Shown: piece by piece, positions 1 to 11,282 of the stretch | Layout of the letters: each line of letters opens with the position of its first letter | Numbering within the stretch: position 1 is the stretch's first letter | NCBI RefSeq assembly: GCF_014805685.1 | Contig: NC_060896.1 | Location: forward strand, 16,341,889-16,405,888 | DNA: 64,000 bases | Direction: 5' to 3' | Origin: Silurus meridionalis | Lineage: Eukaryota > Chordata > Actinopteri > Siluriformes > Siluridae | Position numbers and translations under genes: made by a program | The notes under the pieces: generated by a model | The model's input: the letters and a program-made list of their open reading frames with translations, nothing else | Databases searched by the model: none | Told to the model about the DNA's origin: nothing

Positions 1-712
1 AGTTGATGTTCAAGCATTTATCCAGATCGATATCAGCAGCTGTCAACATACACAGTCAGCATTGCTAAATTTATCTGAAATAAACAAAAACAATTTTCCC
101 ATACAATCAAAAATAAATCCCTCAAAATAAACAAATTAAACAAACTTGGCCTACCTCCTCTAGAGCGACTTCAAACACAACCAAACACAACCAAACAAAG
201 CAGCACTATAGCCCATGTGCTTTCAAAACAGGGCCCACATTTCGGTGCCCCTTGCCCGGTGCCTGCTTAAAAAGTCTTGGGATAATTAGCCAACCACACC
301 CCTACTGGTAGGTGCTTGCCTGGCTACATTCAGAAAGAAACATGATAAATTACAAGCAATGAAACATGATGTCGAGTTTTCTTGTTTTATTAAAATGTAT
401 TTATTTTCCATTTAGTACTGCCCTTCAGAACAGAAGATACTTGCATATTTCCCGGAAGGCAAATTAAGTACAATTTACCTCGATCTTCAAATTCAAAAAG
501 TTTTTACCCCCAGCTCTTAATGCATTGTTTCCTTCTGGAGCATTAAATGTAAATGTTTGCATCACATTAAAAAAAGGACATAGGCATTAAAATCAAACGC
601 CTTGTTTTAGAAATAACAAATGCTAAAGATTAACTAACAAGGCAACAAGATGATGGCTGGCTGTGGGCCATAGCTGATGAAACATAGCACCCAAGTCAAC
701 AATATCCAATAA
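1..712. other. No gene recognised
   Basis: AT-rich sequence with no long open frame, no recognised repeat end and no splice-like coding segment. It ends at the target site of the retroviral insertion that follows. Confidence 0.5.
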
Positions 713-717
713 CTAAC

Positions 718-1064
718 TGTTAGTGTTAGGATGGTTTTCACACTGTTTCACACACATTCCTTTGTCTGCTCAGTGTCTATAGAATATTTACGATGTTAGT
801 CTTTAAGGTAAACAGGGAGTCCTTATCTGGACTCACACATCGCCAGCTAGTATATCCTCTTGTCTAAACAGGAAACAACTAGGTCAGGTTTCTTTTCTTT
901 GTATGTGTATATAAACGTTCTGCCGCCTGCAATAAACCGAAGAGGAAGCATTTGCTGTGTGCGGTGTGATTCTTCCCTGATCATAAAGGCCTACGGGTAT
1001 CGCAGATCATATGGAAAACCTCTCCACGAATTAAGTTTCGTTTGGGCATGATAAAAATCTAACA
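718..1064 (+). repeat. 5' LTR of retrovirus A
   Basis: It begins TGTTAG and ends CTAACA. It contains a TATA-like tatataaac near 910 and an AATAAA signal near 931, as expected for a U3-R-U5 arrangement. The matching 3' copy is at 10372-10718. Confidence 0.93.
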
Positions 1065-1068
1065 GTTT

Positions 1069-1085
1069 TGGTGTCAGAAGCGAGA
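1069..1085 (+). promoter_or_regulatory. Retroviral primer binding site, tRNA-Leu type
   Basis: TGGTGTCAGAAGCGAGA lies 4 nt after the 5' LTR. It begins with the TGG that pairs with a tRNA CCA end and resembles the tRNA-Leu primer sites of ERV-L-type elements. The tRNA identity is from memory of that motif. Confidence 0.65.
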
Positions 1086-1418
1086 TACTTTCAGCAATAT
1101 CCAAAAAGGGAAATCACGCATCAAGGTGAGTTTAATGTACTTCCTTGTTGGCGGGGATTGTCCCGTATGCCAGCCAATAGGGCTGCATATGTTTTCGTGT
1201 CTTGGTTATGCATTAATTGTTTAATGATAATTTCCTTTGGTGGGATGATTTCGTCGCGACATTGGTTTCCTCACCTTAGATGTAAGATGCAAGATTAGAA
1301 GACGTTTTTTACGGTCTGTCTAATATAGGCGATATTGTTTGAAGTATCCAAAAGAATCCACGATAATTTATATGCCCGAAAAAAATAGATGAATGAAAAA
1401 TTGTTTTTAAGAAGAAAA

Positions 1419-1449
<31 letters not shown>

Positions 1450-1705
1450 AAAAGTGAGAGAAAATAGAAAAGGAACTAAAGAAAAACGGACATTTTGAAA
1501 AGACTTTAAAATTTTTCAAAAGACTTCAATCTTGTTTTGGCTTTATAGTCTATTTTTTTCTCCTACCTAACAAAATTTGTGATTCAATTGGAGAGATTGG
1601 ATTATTTTTTTTGTTTGAAGACTGCAATCCCCCTGGTGCCTAGTGTTGTGTGTATTGTCTGTGTATTAAGTGTTGTGTGTCTGTTCTTTGTTCTGTGTTA
1701 AGAAG

Positions 1706-3010
1706 ATGGGTCATAACGTTTCTCGCCCATTGCCGGAAGAAAATCCCAAAGATTGGATGTATAGGAATAGTGCCGGTTACTGGACTAATCCTTATTTAGA
1801 TAATTTGGCAGGATGGAGTGAATGTATGTCGCAGGTAGATGATTTTCCTAGACATGGGTCATTTAAGACCCGCGATATGGAAAACGCGTATTCCATGGTG
1901 AACGGTGGATGGGCGATCCAATTGGGACTACACTTATATGCGTGAGTCCTATGATAAATGGGTAAATATGAAGAAGTACTGGGACAAAGGTCCAGAAAGA
2001 GTCAATGCTTCTAAATGCTCTTTGAATAAGAAACAATCGCCTCCGCCATACAATTCGACACCGTCTACTAGCCCTGGTCTTTATCCTGCGCTTCCTGTTG
2101 CTGCGTCTTTACAGCCCGCTTTTGCATTTGTACGAGAGCGAAATGAAATTCATGTTAAACCAGCGAAAGCTAGTGATATTGATGCTATATGTAGGAGTCT
2201 TCCTATTCCAACTAACCCCACAAAATATGTACAGATCTTGAAAAGCCACACTCGCACGCACAGTTAACGGGCCCTGATTTTAGAACTATTCTTTTGCGTA
2301 CTTTGGGAGACGATGTTACAGAGGAGTTGATCATTGAAAAATGTCCGACCCTCGCGCGAGTTAATGATGCCATTACAGGCGAGGGCACGGCCGCGAACCG
2401 TCACCAGATTTTTTGGGAAAACGATGCCAATGTAATGCAAATGTATAATGAGCTAAAGGATTTTCTGGATAACAGAATAGCATCCAAGCGTGACATTTCA
2501 CATGCAGCTAACACTAAGCAAGGTTTTAAGGAAACGCCGTCTGCCTTTGTGGTGCGTTTTAAAGCAGCATGGGAGAATGATTCTAAACTGCCAACTGATG
2601 ATACACACAATGTGTTGTTTATAAATACTTGTTTGAATAACATGAAAGCTTCTCAGGCTCAACTGATTCGCATCACGACAGACAGATTGCTCGAGAAGTC
2701 TGTAGATCAGTTCTGTGCTCGAATTAGAGATTTAGATGCCGCTGGAGGTTTTCAGTCTGCTTCTGGTTTAGTTAAGTCTGAACCCACTATGTTCTTTGCT
2801 GCAACAGGAAGTGGTGCATCCCAGCCACAGTACAAAACTCAAGGAGGAGGTTTTAGGAAAAAGGGGAGGTGCAATTATTGTGGGAAGTCTGGTCATTGGG
2901 TTAGAACTTGTAGACAGAGAATGGAAGATGAGAGAAGGGGCGTACCCACTCAGCGAGTAGAGAATACAGACCAGCATGCAGTCGTGCAGAGGCCCACCCA
3001 GCAGCAATAA
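1706..3010 (+). pseudogene. gag: Retrovirus A gag, frameshifted
   Basis: Structural polyprotein gene. I place the start at 1706 because the codon after ATG is glycine, giving the MG-type N-terminal myristoylation signal usual for gag matrix proteins. The frame breaks near 1930, continues in a second frame to a stop at 2267, and resumes from about 2290 to 3010. The last segment holds the capsid-like region and, near 2868-2910, a nucleocapsid zinc knuckle of the form C-x2-C-x4-H-x4-C (CNYCGKSGHWVRTC), followed by a basic tail. At least two frameshifts mean no full-length protein. The protease reading starts just downstream. Assignment is firm from position, myristoylation motif and knuckle. Confidence 0.88.
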
Positions 3011-3063
3011 CAGTGGACTTCTGCATAGGGCAGCCTACGGAGCGATGAACCCCATGATTTTCG

Positions 3064-3472
3064 ATGATAACTTTATCCTACAGTAATCACCCTTCGACCT
3101 TGCCTAATGTCACGTTGCGCATAGACAATAAAGACTATTGTTTTCTTGTTGATACTGGCGCTACCTGTTCTTCAATTGCTGGGGGTGAATATTCTGGTCC
3201 CTTTTCAGGAAAAAGTATTCGCTCCGTGGGAATAGATGGGGTTCCAATTTCATGTCCTGTAACTCACCTTTTGCCTGTAGTGACACCGACTGGTACTAAT
3301 TTTTATCAAATCTTTACAATAATTCCAAACTCGCCTTTAAACCTTTTAGGAAGAGATATGATGCATAAAATGGGAATGGAGATTCTGTTTTTCGAAAGCA
3401 ATGTCTCACTGTCTTTTCCTTCTGTCCTCATGCTCTCAACCGAGCCACAGCCACATCTGGAAGACTTTGGTC
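3064..3472 (+). pseudogene. pro: Retrovirus A protease
   Basis: Aspartic protease of the gag-pro-pol unit. The active-site motif DTGA follows LV (LVDTGATCSS), and near the end comes the conserved LLGRD that forms the second structural turn of retroviral proteases. The open frame reads on to 3495, but after about 3470 the sequence jumps directly into the middle of reverse transcriptase in another frame, so the normal protease-RT boundary and the RT N-terminus are missing. Confidence 0.85.
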
Positions 3473-4038
3473 CCCGATGTAGCTACCGTTGTTAACTCTA
3501 TACCAGCGACTCACAGATTTTTTACTGTGATTGATCTTTGTTCTGCTTTTTTCAGTGTCCCTTTGGCCTCAGAGACGCAGCCACTTTTCGCATTTACCTA
3601 TAGGGGACGTCAATTCACCTGGACCCGTCTTCCTCAGGGTTTTGTTGACTCGCCAGCCGTATTCTCCGCTGTAGTGCACAGAACTTTGGCTGATATACAC
3701 CTTCCAGAAACAACCTGCATTCTTCAATACGCAGATGACATCCTTGTCACAGGACTGACTGAGCAGGACTGCCACAAAGCATCAGTGATTGTCTGCAATG
3801 TCCTGGCTCAGGCTCGATTTAAAGCTTCACACCAGAAACTACAGTGGGTGAACAGAAAGGTCTCATATCTGGGCCATGTGATCTCAGAAGGCCAACGTAA
3901 GATATCGCAGGACCAAGTGCAGCTTGTGACTAGGTTTTCAAGACCTCAGACTGTGAAACAGATGCAGAGCTTCTTGGGACTGGTGAACTACTGCCGAGCA
4001 TGGATCCCTGACTGCGCACAGCATGATAAAGTTTTGCG
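3473..4038 (+). pseudogene. pol: Retrovirus A reverse transcriptase, N-terminus deleted
   Basis: Palm and thumb of a retroviral reverse transcriptase. Visible in order are the VIDLCSAFFSVPL motif A region with its catalytic aspartate, LPQGF (motif B), the YADD catalytic pair near 3731, and a connection segment containing SFLGLVNYCRAWIPD. The fingers part that should precede motif A is absent: the sequence switches from the protease tail to RT near 3473, implying an internal deletion of roughly 100 codons. The frame is cut at about 4038 by the 3' end of a LINE on the opposite strand; pol resumes at about 7655. Confidence 0.88.
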
Positions 4039-4603
4039 TAGTCAAGTCAAGTCAAGTCAAGTGGCTTTTATTGTCATTTTTACTATACACAGTGGTACAC
4101 AGTACACAGTAAAAACGAAACAACGTTCCTCCGGAACCCTGGTGCTACACAAAAACAACAAAACAACATAAAGTGCATCGAGTGCAGCCTGGTGCAAACA
4201 GTGCAAACAAAAGAACAGTACAGACAGACAGAGTGCAGACAGACAACACAAGACAAGACAAAAGACAAAAACCAAGTATAGCGCCGACTAGTAAACCTAC
4301 TGTATACTTACATATACAGTACTGTGTGAGGTGAATGTAAAAACTATACCCAGGAGAAAATACAAACAGAAAGAGCAATGTAGTGCAAAAAAACAGCAGC
4401 AAGGAGGTGCAAAGACAGCATGTAAACATTATACTGTAGTATAAAAGGTGCAAAAACAGCATGTAAACATTGTACTGAATATAAACATTGTACTGAATAT
4501 AGTATAAATAATAATAAATATATAAATGGTGATGGAGTGGATCGAGATGAGTGATGAATGTGTTTAGTCCAGGTTGTACAGTTCAGTTCAGTAACAGTAA
4601 CAC

Positions 4604-4661
4604 ACAGTGAGTGTGTGTGTGTGTGTGCGTGTGTAAGTGAGTGTGTGTGAGTGTGTGTGAG
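4604..4661. repeat. GT microsatellite in LINE 3' UTR
   Basis: Run of GT dinucleotides with gtga interruptions; the same site is expanded in LINE copy 2 at 21709-21783, so the repeat belongs to the LINE 3' untranslated region. Confidence 0.85.
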
Positions 4662-4667
4662 TTCTGT

Positions 4668-7551
4668 TCAGTTCTGTGTGTTGAGAAGCCTGATGGCTTG
4701 TGGGAAGAAACTGTTACACAGTCTTGTTGTGACGGCCCGAATGCTTCGGAACCGTTTTCCTGATGGTAGGAGGGTGAAGTATGCGTGTGACGGGTGTGTG
4801 TGATCGTCCACAATGCTGTGTGCTTTGCGGATGCAGCGTGTGGTGTAAATGTCCATGATAGAGGGGAGAGAGACTCCGATGATCTTCTCAGCTGTCCTCA
4901 CTATCCTCTGTAGGGTCTTGCGATCCGAGACGGTGCAATTCCCAAACCAGGCAGTGATGCAGCTGCTCAGAATGCTCTCAATGGTCCCTCTGTAGAACAT
5001 GGACAGGATGGGGGAGGAGGTGGGCTTTCCTCAGCCTTCTCAGAAAGTATAGACGCTGCTGGGCTTTCTTGGTGATGGAGCTGGTGTTAAGTGACCAGGT
5101 GAGGTTGTCCGCCAGATGAACACCAAGGAATTTGGTGCTCTTGACGATCTCCACAGAGGATCCATCGATAATCAGTGGAGATTGGTCGCTCTGAGCTCTC
5201 CTGAAGTCCACAACCATCTCTTTCGTTTTGTCCACGTTCAGAGACAGGTTGTTTGCTCCACACCAGGCAGTTAACCGTTTCACCTCTTCTCTATATGCTG
5301 ACTCATCGTTCCTGCTGATTAGACCCACCACGGTCGTGTCATCAGCGAACTTGATGATATGATTTGAGCTGTGCGTTGGTGCACAGTCGTGAGTCAGCAG
5401 AGTGAACAGCAGTGGACTGAGCACACAGCCTTGAGGGGCTCCAGTGCTCAGTGTGGTGGTGCTGGAGATGCTGTTCCCGATCCGGACTGCCTGAGGTCTC
5501 CCAGTCAGGAAATCCAGGATCCAGTTGCAGAGAGAGGTGTTCAGGCCCAGAAGGTTCAGCTTCTCGATCAGGTGCTGAGGAATGATTGTGTTGAATGCTG
5601 AGCTGAAATCAATGAACAGCATTCGTACATATGAGTCCTTGTTATCCAGGTGGGTGAGGGCCAGATGAAGGGTTGTGGAGATGGCATCGTCCGTGGAACG
5701 GTTTGGACGATACGCAAACTGCATTGGGTCCAGGGAGGGTGGAAGCTGTGTCTTGATGTGCCTCATGACAAGCCTCTCAAGCACTTCATCACGATGGGAG
5801 TGAGCGACGGGACGATAGTCATTGAGGCAGGAGACAGTCGATTTCTTTGGCACAGGAACGATAGTCGTTGTCTTGAGGCACGTGGGAACAACGTTACTGC
5901 TCAGGGAGATGTTGAAGATGTCAGTGAAGACATCTGCTAGTTGTTCTGCACATTCTCTGAGCACCCTGCCAGGAATGTTGTCAGGTCCAGCAGCCTTCCG
6001 TGGGTTAACTCTGCATAGAGTTTTCCTCACTTCAGCTGTGGTTAGACAGAGCACCTGGTCAGTGGGAGGAGGGATGGTCTTCCTCGCCACCACGTTGTTC
6101 TGTACCTCAAACCGGGCGTAGAAGTCGTTCAGCGCATCTGGGAGGGAGGCGTCACGGTCACAAGCAGGTGATGTGGTCTTGTAATTCGTGATCACCTGGA
6201 TGCCCTGCCACATGCGCCGAGTGTCTCCACTGTCCTGGAAGTGGTCGTGGATTTTCTTCGCGTGTGCGCGCTTTGCCTCTCTGATAGCACGAGACAGTTT
6301 GGCCCTTGCTGTTTTAAGGCCGCCTTGTCCCCTGTTCTGAAGGCAGAGTCTCTTTGTTTCAACAGCGCACGCACATTTGCAGTCATCCACGGCTTCTGAT
6401 TGGAGCGTGTAGTGATGGACTTGGAGATGGTCACATCGTCAACGCACTTGCTGATGTAGCAGGTCACTGATGATGTGTACTCTTCCAAGTTGATGGAATC
6501 GCCGTGGTTGCAGCCTCTCTAAACATGTCCCAGTCAGTGCACTCAAAACAGTCCTGAAGAGCAGAAGTAGCTCCTTCTGGCCAGGTTTTCACCTGTTTCA
6601 GAACCGGTTTAGAGCGTCTGATGAGCGGTCTGTATGCTGGAATCAACATAACAGAGCAGTGGTCTGAGTATCCGAGATGGGGCGGGCTCCGCACGATACG
6701 CGCCGGGATGTTTGTGTAAACAAGATCCAGCGTGTTCGCTCCTCTCGTTGCAAAGTCCACATGCTGATGGAGTTTAGGAAGCACAGTCTTGAGATTCGCA
6801 TGGTTGAAATCTCCGGCGATAATAAACAATCCGTCGGGTGAGCATTCTGCAGGTCGCTAATAGCGCCGTAGAGTTCACTCAGTGCCTCTTTAGCATTAGC
6901 ACTGGGAGGAATGTACACCGACGATGTAAACTGTGGTGAATTCCGTGGTAAATAAAAGGTCTGCATCTAACAGTCACAAACTCCACTAGCGATGAGCAGT
7001 AACATGAAACAAGCACAGAGTTCTTACACCATTCCGTGTTGATATAAACACACACGCCACCACCGCGAGTCTTACCGCACAGAGCTGTGTTTCTGTCGGC
7101 TCGAAACACGGTTAGCGCGTCTAGCTGGATGGCGGCGTCCGGAACTCTGTCGCTGAGCCACGTCTCCGTGAAAACAAAGACGCAACAGTCTCTAAACTCT
7201 CGCCGTGTGGTTTGCTGGAGTCGGATGTAGTCCAGTTTATTATCCAGGGAGCAGACGTTTGAAAGAAAATGGACGGGAGAGCCGGCCGGCTAGGGTTAAC
7301 ATTTAGCCTAGCACGGACACCCGCCCGTTTGCCGCGCTTCGCTTCCTCGAACAGCGCTGAGGTCTCCTCTCCGCCACCGGCATCAGGTAACACCGAGGGC
7401 TGGGGCCTGGTCTATGTGGCCGAGGTCGCAGCAAGCCGAGGTCGCGAAGGTTGTTGATAAGATCATCATGCAGATTGTTGGTTGCATGATGCCTGTACCG
7501 TAGCAGTGTCTGGTGGTCGTACACATGAACACAGCTGACTCTGGTGTCCAT
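4668..7551 (-). pseudogene. LINE copy 1 endonuclease-reverse transcriptase, frameshifted
   Basis: Fused APE-type endonuclease and reverse transcriptase. From right to left: a basic proline/arginine-rich N-terminal region, the endonuclease with TETWLS (catalytic Glu), GGGVCVYI, a GDFNHANL segment near 6790 and GYSDHCSV near 6660, then RT with NPRKAAGPD, the [11 protein letters not shown] motif [11 protein letters not shown] motif B and FADD catalytic motif near 5350. The longest uninterrupted stretch covers RT (4978-6390). Several frameshifts separate the endonuclease pieces and the C-terminal end, so the copy is dead. The homologous copy 2 reads through the same region without breaks. Confidence 0.88.
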
Positions 7552-7654
7552 GTATTGTGGAAGGTCGGGCTAAATATGGTGAAAGCACCATTTTTGGATC
7601 CGGAGAGGCCGCTGCGAGCTACTGCCGCGCCGCCATCTTGGTGCTATTGATCAC

Positions 7655-9863
7655 AAAGCTCCTCCATCACATCTCATTCTGTGGACTTATGAAATGACTG
7701 ACAGTTTTGCTGCCCTCAAGAAGGCTATACTGTCTGCTCCAGCTCTAGGTCTTCCGAATTATGCTAAGCCTTTTCATCTATATGTGCACGAACGTGGTGG
7801 TACGGCTGCGGGGATCCTAGCCCAGGAACACGGTGACAGATATCGCCCTGTTGCATATCTTTCCAAATCTTTAGACAACATAGCACAAGGGTTGCCCTCG
7901 TGCTTGCGTGCAGTGGCTGCTGCGGCTCTGATGGTCCGGGATGCTGAGAAAACGGTGCTGTCACATCCTTTGATACTGTACACCTCACATCAGGTAACAG
8001 CTATTTTACACAACATATGACAGCACAACGTAGATCTGGTTATGAGACCACGCTCTTGGCAACGGAAAACTTAACTATTAAGCCTTCTTCCCAGCCGCAT
8101 TCAGCTGTAGTAGCTCTGCGTGATCTGCTAGACGATATTGACTTAGATGGTTTTGACGACACACATGATTGCCTTAAACACATTGAACAAGAGACCTCTT
8201 GTAGGCCCGATCTTTTAGATACGGCCCTGGAAAAGGGCGATTGTCTATATGTAGATGGTTCATGTTCAAAACCTTCTGATGGTGTGTATTTATGTGGATA
8301 TGCGGTTGTAAGATTACCTGATGTAATAGTTAAAGCTAAATCATTACCATACACATCTGCACAAGCTGCAGAGTTGGTCGCACTCACAAGAGCATGTCAG
8401 TTGTCTGAAGGTAAAGTAGTGACTATATACACTGATTCTAAGTATGCTTATGTGTTGTGCATGATTTTGCCGAAACATGGAAGCAAAGAGACTTTAAAAC
8501 AGCTGATGGAAAGCCCATAGCACATTTTAATCTCATAGGTGACCTTTTAAAAGCTGTTCAACTCCCTGCCAAAGTGGCCATAGTGAAGGTTAAAGGACAT
8601 GCCGTAGGTGATTCAGAGGAAATTCAGGGAAATACGTTAGCGGATAAAGTAGCTAAGGAAGCAGCAAAACAACCAGTAGATTTGGACACAGTACATACAA
8701 ATCCTGAGATCTCGATGATGTCACATATCTCCAATATACCAGACATTGACCTAAAAATACTTCAAAGTCAGCCTACTGAGGAGGACATAAAGTATTGGGC
8801 TTCTAAACAATGTAAATCAGATTCTGCTGGTATCATTAGAGATGTAGATGGCAAAATTGCTCTTCCCAAACTAGCCTTAATAGTGTTGGTGAAGCATTAT
8901 CATGGGATGTCACACATTAGCATAGCTAAAGTCATACAGGCTATAAATGCATTATACTGTATTGCTGATGTAGCTAAAACAACCAAGCTAGTGTTGGATT
9001 CATGTTTGACTTGTGCCAAAACTAACGTACATCGACCTGTACAACATACTGCGCTTACTTTTCCTGAAGCCCCTTTCCAACACCTACAGATAGATTTTAC
9101 ACATATGCCAGCTGTAGGAAATTTGAGATATCTGTTGGTTATAGTTGACAGATTCAGTAAGTGACCAGAAGCATTTGCATGTGCGACAGAGAATGCTAAA
9201 ACGGTTGTCAAAATATTAACAAAAGAGATCATCTCTAGGTTTGGTATTCCTAGTGTGATTGAAAGTGATAACGGCACACCTTTTGCTTCGAAGGTAACAC
9301 AACTTTTGGCTAAAAGCTTAGCAATTGACTGGCATTTTAATATTCCCTATCACCCACAGTCAGCTGGAGTGGTAGAGAGAACAAACAGAACCATTAAGGA
9401 ACGTATTACTAAAGCCTGCATTGAAACAGGCTGAAATTGGACTGTTGTTCTCCCGGCAGTGCTCACAGAAATGAGAATGACCCCATCTTCAACTACCAAA
9501 CTGTCACCTTTTGAAATTCTAATGGGCCGGCCTTTCCCGACCCCATGGGTCAGGGGACGCACTGGCATTTCTTCCTTAGGTAACCTGGAAGTGATGGTGG
9601 ACGACTACGTTTCTGCCCTGGTTGAGAAATTAAATTCTATCAGTGCTGATGTCTCACTAACTCTTCCTCTGCCCACAGATAAGCCAACACACCCTTTTGT
9701 GCCTAATCAGCAGGTCCTGATACGAAGTCTGAAGCCTACCAAGGTCGGTGAGCCGAAGTATCTGGGTCCAGCGAATGTTCTAGCTGTAACCAAAACTGGA
9801 GTTCTGACTGATCATCAGCCACAGTGGATACATGCAAGCAGGATCAAAACAGCACCCACTTAA
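7655..9863 (+). pseudogene. pol: Retrovirus A RNase H and integrase
   Basis: Continuation of pol after the LINE. It has an RT connection (near 7694), RNase H with YVDGS (Asp), an AAELVALTRA helix (Glu) and IYTDSKYA (Asp), then a frameshift near 8457. Integrase follows with an HHCC zinc domain (H-x3-H near 8895, CLTC near 9006), core aspartates in QIDFT and SDNGTPF, and the catalytic Glu in SAGVVERTNRTIKE. TGA stops at 9162 (after DRFSK) and 9432 (after IETG) lie where related proteins have Trp, so both look like single-base changes. The C-terminus ends at 9863. Confidence 0.9.
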
Positions 9864-10371
9864 TCTGTGCACTAATTGGTCTGTTGGCCTAAGAAGCCTG
9901 CCTAAGTGAGTATTCAGGGCTGAAACAGTTGAGAGCCCACGGAAAGATCCTTTCTTTATAGTAGAAAGGGGGCCACCTCCGGGGTGAAGATCTGACTCAC
10001 TTAACTGTTTTGTTTAGCTTAAACTGATACCTGCTCTAGGTCTAAATTCTAAACAATATGTGCATAGTTGTAACTAGACTCCGAATTTTCCTTATTCTCT
10101 TTGAACACATTATTCAGAGAAGAGATTGTACCTGTATACCTTATAATACTGCTAATAGACATACTGAACAAGCACTGAGAAATAAATGTCACATGATGTC
10201 TTGGAGAACGTGAAACATCTGCTGAACAAAGTTTTTTTGAGAAGATTAAGAGTATGTTTTTGTTTGTCTTTGTCTTTTCATTTGCAGTTTGTGTCACCGG
10301 TTCTGTTCCACGGATGAACATCCTATGTTTTGGTGTGTGATGCTAAATCATAAATGATTTAAAGTGGCCAT
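9864..10371 (+). other. Retrovirus A 3' region without env
   Basis: About 0.5 kb between the integrase stop and the 3' LTR. No envelope-like frame is present and there is no room for one. A purine-rich stretch (agaaaggggg) near 9963 resembles a polypurine tract but lies about 400 bp upstream of the LTR, so it may be an internal or relic tract. Confidence 0.7.
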
Positions 10372-10718
10372 TGTTAGTGTTAGGATGGTTTTCACACTGT
10401 TTCACACACATTCCTTTGTCTGCTCAGTGTCTATAGAATATTTACGATGTTAGTCTTTAAGGTAAACAGGGAGTCCTTATCTGGACTCACACATCGCCAG
10501 CTAGTATATCCTCTTGTCTAAACAGGAAACAACTAGGTCAGGTTTCTTTTCTTTGTATGTGTATATAAACGTTCTGCCGCCTGCAATAAACTGAAGAGGA
10601 AGCATTTGCTGTGTGCGGTGTGATTCTTCCCTGATCAGAAAGGCCTACGGGTATCGCAGATCGTATGGAAAACCTCTCCACGAATTAAGTTTCGTTTGGG
10701 CATGATAGAAATCTAACA
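10372..10718 (+). repeat. 3' LTR of retrovirus A
   Basis: Aligns end to end without gaps with 718-1064; I count four substitutions. It is followed directly by the ctaac target duplication. Confidence 0.93.
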
Positions 10719-10769
10719 CTAACCCAACATCCATGTGAGACACAGACTTTTTTGGGTTGTTCAAAAAGG

Positions 10770-10835
10770 AATGTACACTATATGGACAAAGGTTTGTGGA
10801 CACCTGACCATAAGATTTGTATGTGCTTTCTGAAG
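10770..10835. repeat. DNA transposon end remnant (Tc1-like)
   Basis: The stretch cactatatggacaaaggtt followed by a run about a drug-free 'tgtggacacctgacca' terminus resembles the terminal repeat of a fish Tc1/mariner family. No partner end was found. Confidence 0.4.
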
Positions 10836-10901
10836 CATAATTTTTACAATAGCCTGGGCAGATCTTCTGGATGATGTTTTACTAGATTTTCGACAATGTC
10901 A

Positions 10902-11278
10902 TTAGCAAAGCAGGGTCGGCCATCGGTAGCATTCTCGCGATCTTCTAGCATTGCCGTATCCTAGTTGATCTTTACACCTCGGAGACGGAGAATCCAGGTA
11001 AATCCTCAGCCTGACATGTACCCCGCCTCTCCGACCGCGTCTTCTGCGGCGCTTCCTGCCTGGTAGCAGACAGACAGGGCGTCTCAGGAAAGGAGAAATT
11101 AATGTCAACAGTGGCGGTGGTGGTCTAAATGACTGTGTATTTAAGAGGCGATTGGTTGTAAAACACAATTCCAGCAGCGTGGTGCGATCATACACAATAA
11201 ACGATGAGACGGTAGCAAAAACAAACATGAAAAAACAGAGGAGCAAGTGGCAGGTCAAACACAGCGGCGCCATCTTGG
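10902..11278 (-). mobile_element. LINE 5' fragment
   Basis: On the minus strand it starts TTCCAAGATGGCGCCGCTG, a typical LINE 5' end, and encodes a short N-terminal piece with an arginine-rich block (GRKRRRRRGRRGG). The rest of the element is missing on its 3' side, which is unusual for a LINE. It abuts inverted retroviral pol at about 11283. Confidence 0.6.
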
Positions 11279-11282
11279 AATC

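Larger units (their letters stand above)
4039..7654 (-). mobile_element. LINE copy 1 (Rex1/CR1-like), nearly full length
   Basis: Non-LTR retrotransposon on the minus strand inside retrovirus A pol. Its 3' end carries the tandem pentamer tail (gtcaa)n at 4039-4058 and an untranslated region shared almost base for base with LINE copy 2 (21172-23957). Its 5' end (right) begins at a GC-rich segment reading GCACCAAGATGGCGGC on the minus strand, a typical LINE 5' start. I could not find a clear target duplication. The clade (Rex1/CR1 group) is inferred from protein style and tail; a related L2-group family is possible. Confidence 0.88.
713..10723 (+). mobile_element. Endogenous retrovirus A, env-less, with a LINE inserted in pol
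   Basis: Two 347-bp LTRs (718-1064 and 10372-10718) bound a gag-pro-pol interior. The 5-bp sequence ctaac directly precedes the left LTR (713-717) and follows the right one (10719-10723), so this is a complete insertion. The LTRs differ at only four positions (about 98.8% identical). The interior has a myristoylation-type gag start, a CCHC knuckle, a DTGA protease, YADD reverse transcriptase, RNase H and an HHCC/DDE integrase, all with frameshifts or stops. Only about 0.5 kb separates integrase from the 3' LTR, so env is absent. A minus-strand LINE occupies about 4040-7654. Protein style suggests a class I (gamma/epsilon-like) element; exact family not determined. Confidence 0.93.

Noticed and set aside
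4057..4462. Cys/Leu-rich minus-strand frames that look membrane-like (also 21199-21934)
   Set aside because: They lie in the 3' untranslated region of the LINE and recur with it in both copies.
9864..10371. A remnant env gene in retrovirus A
   Set aside because: No envelope-like motif in any frame and only 0.5 kb of space.
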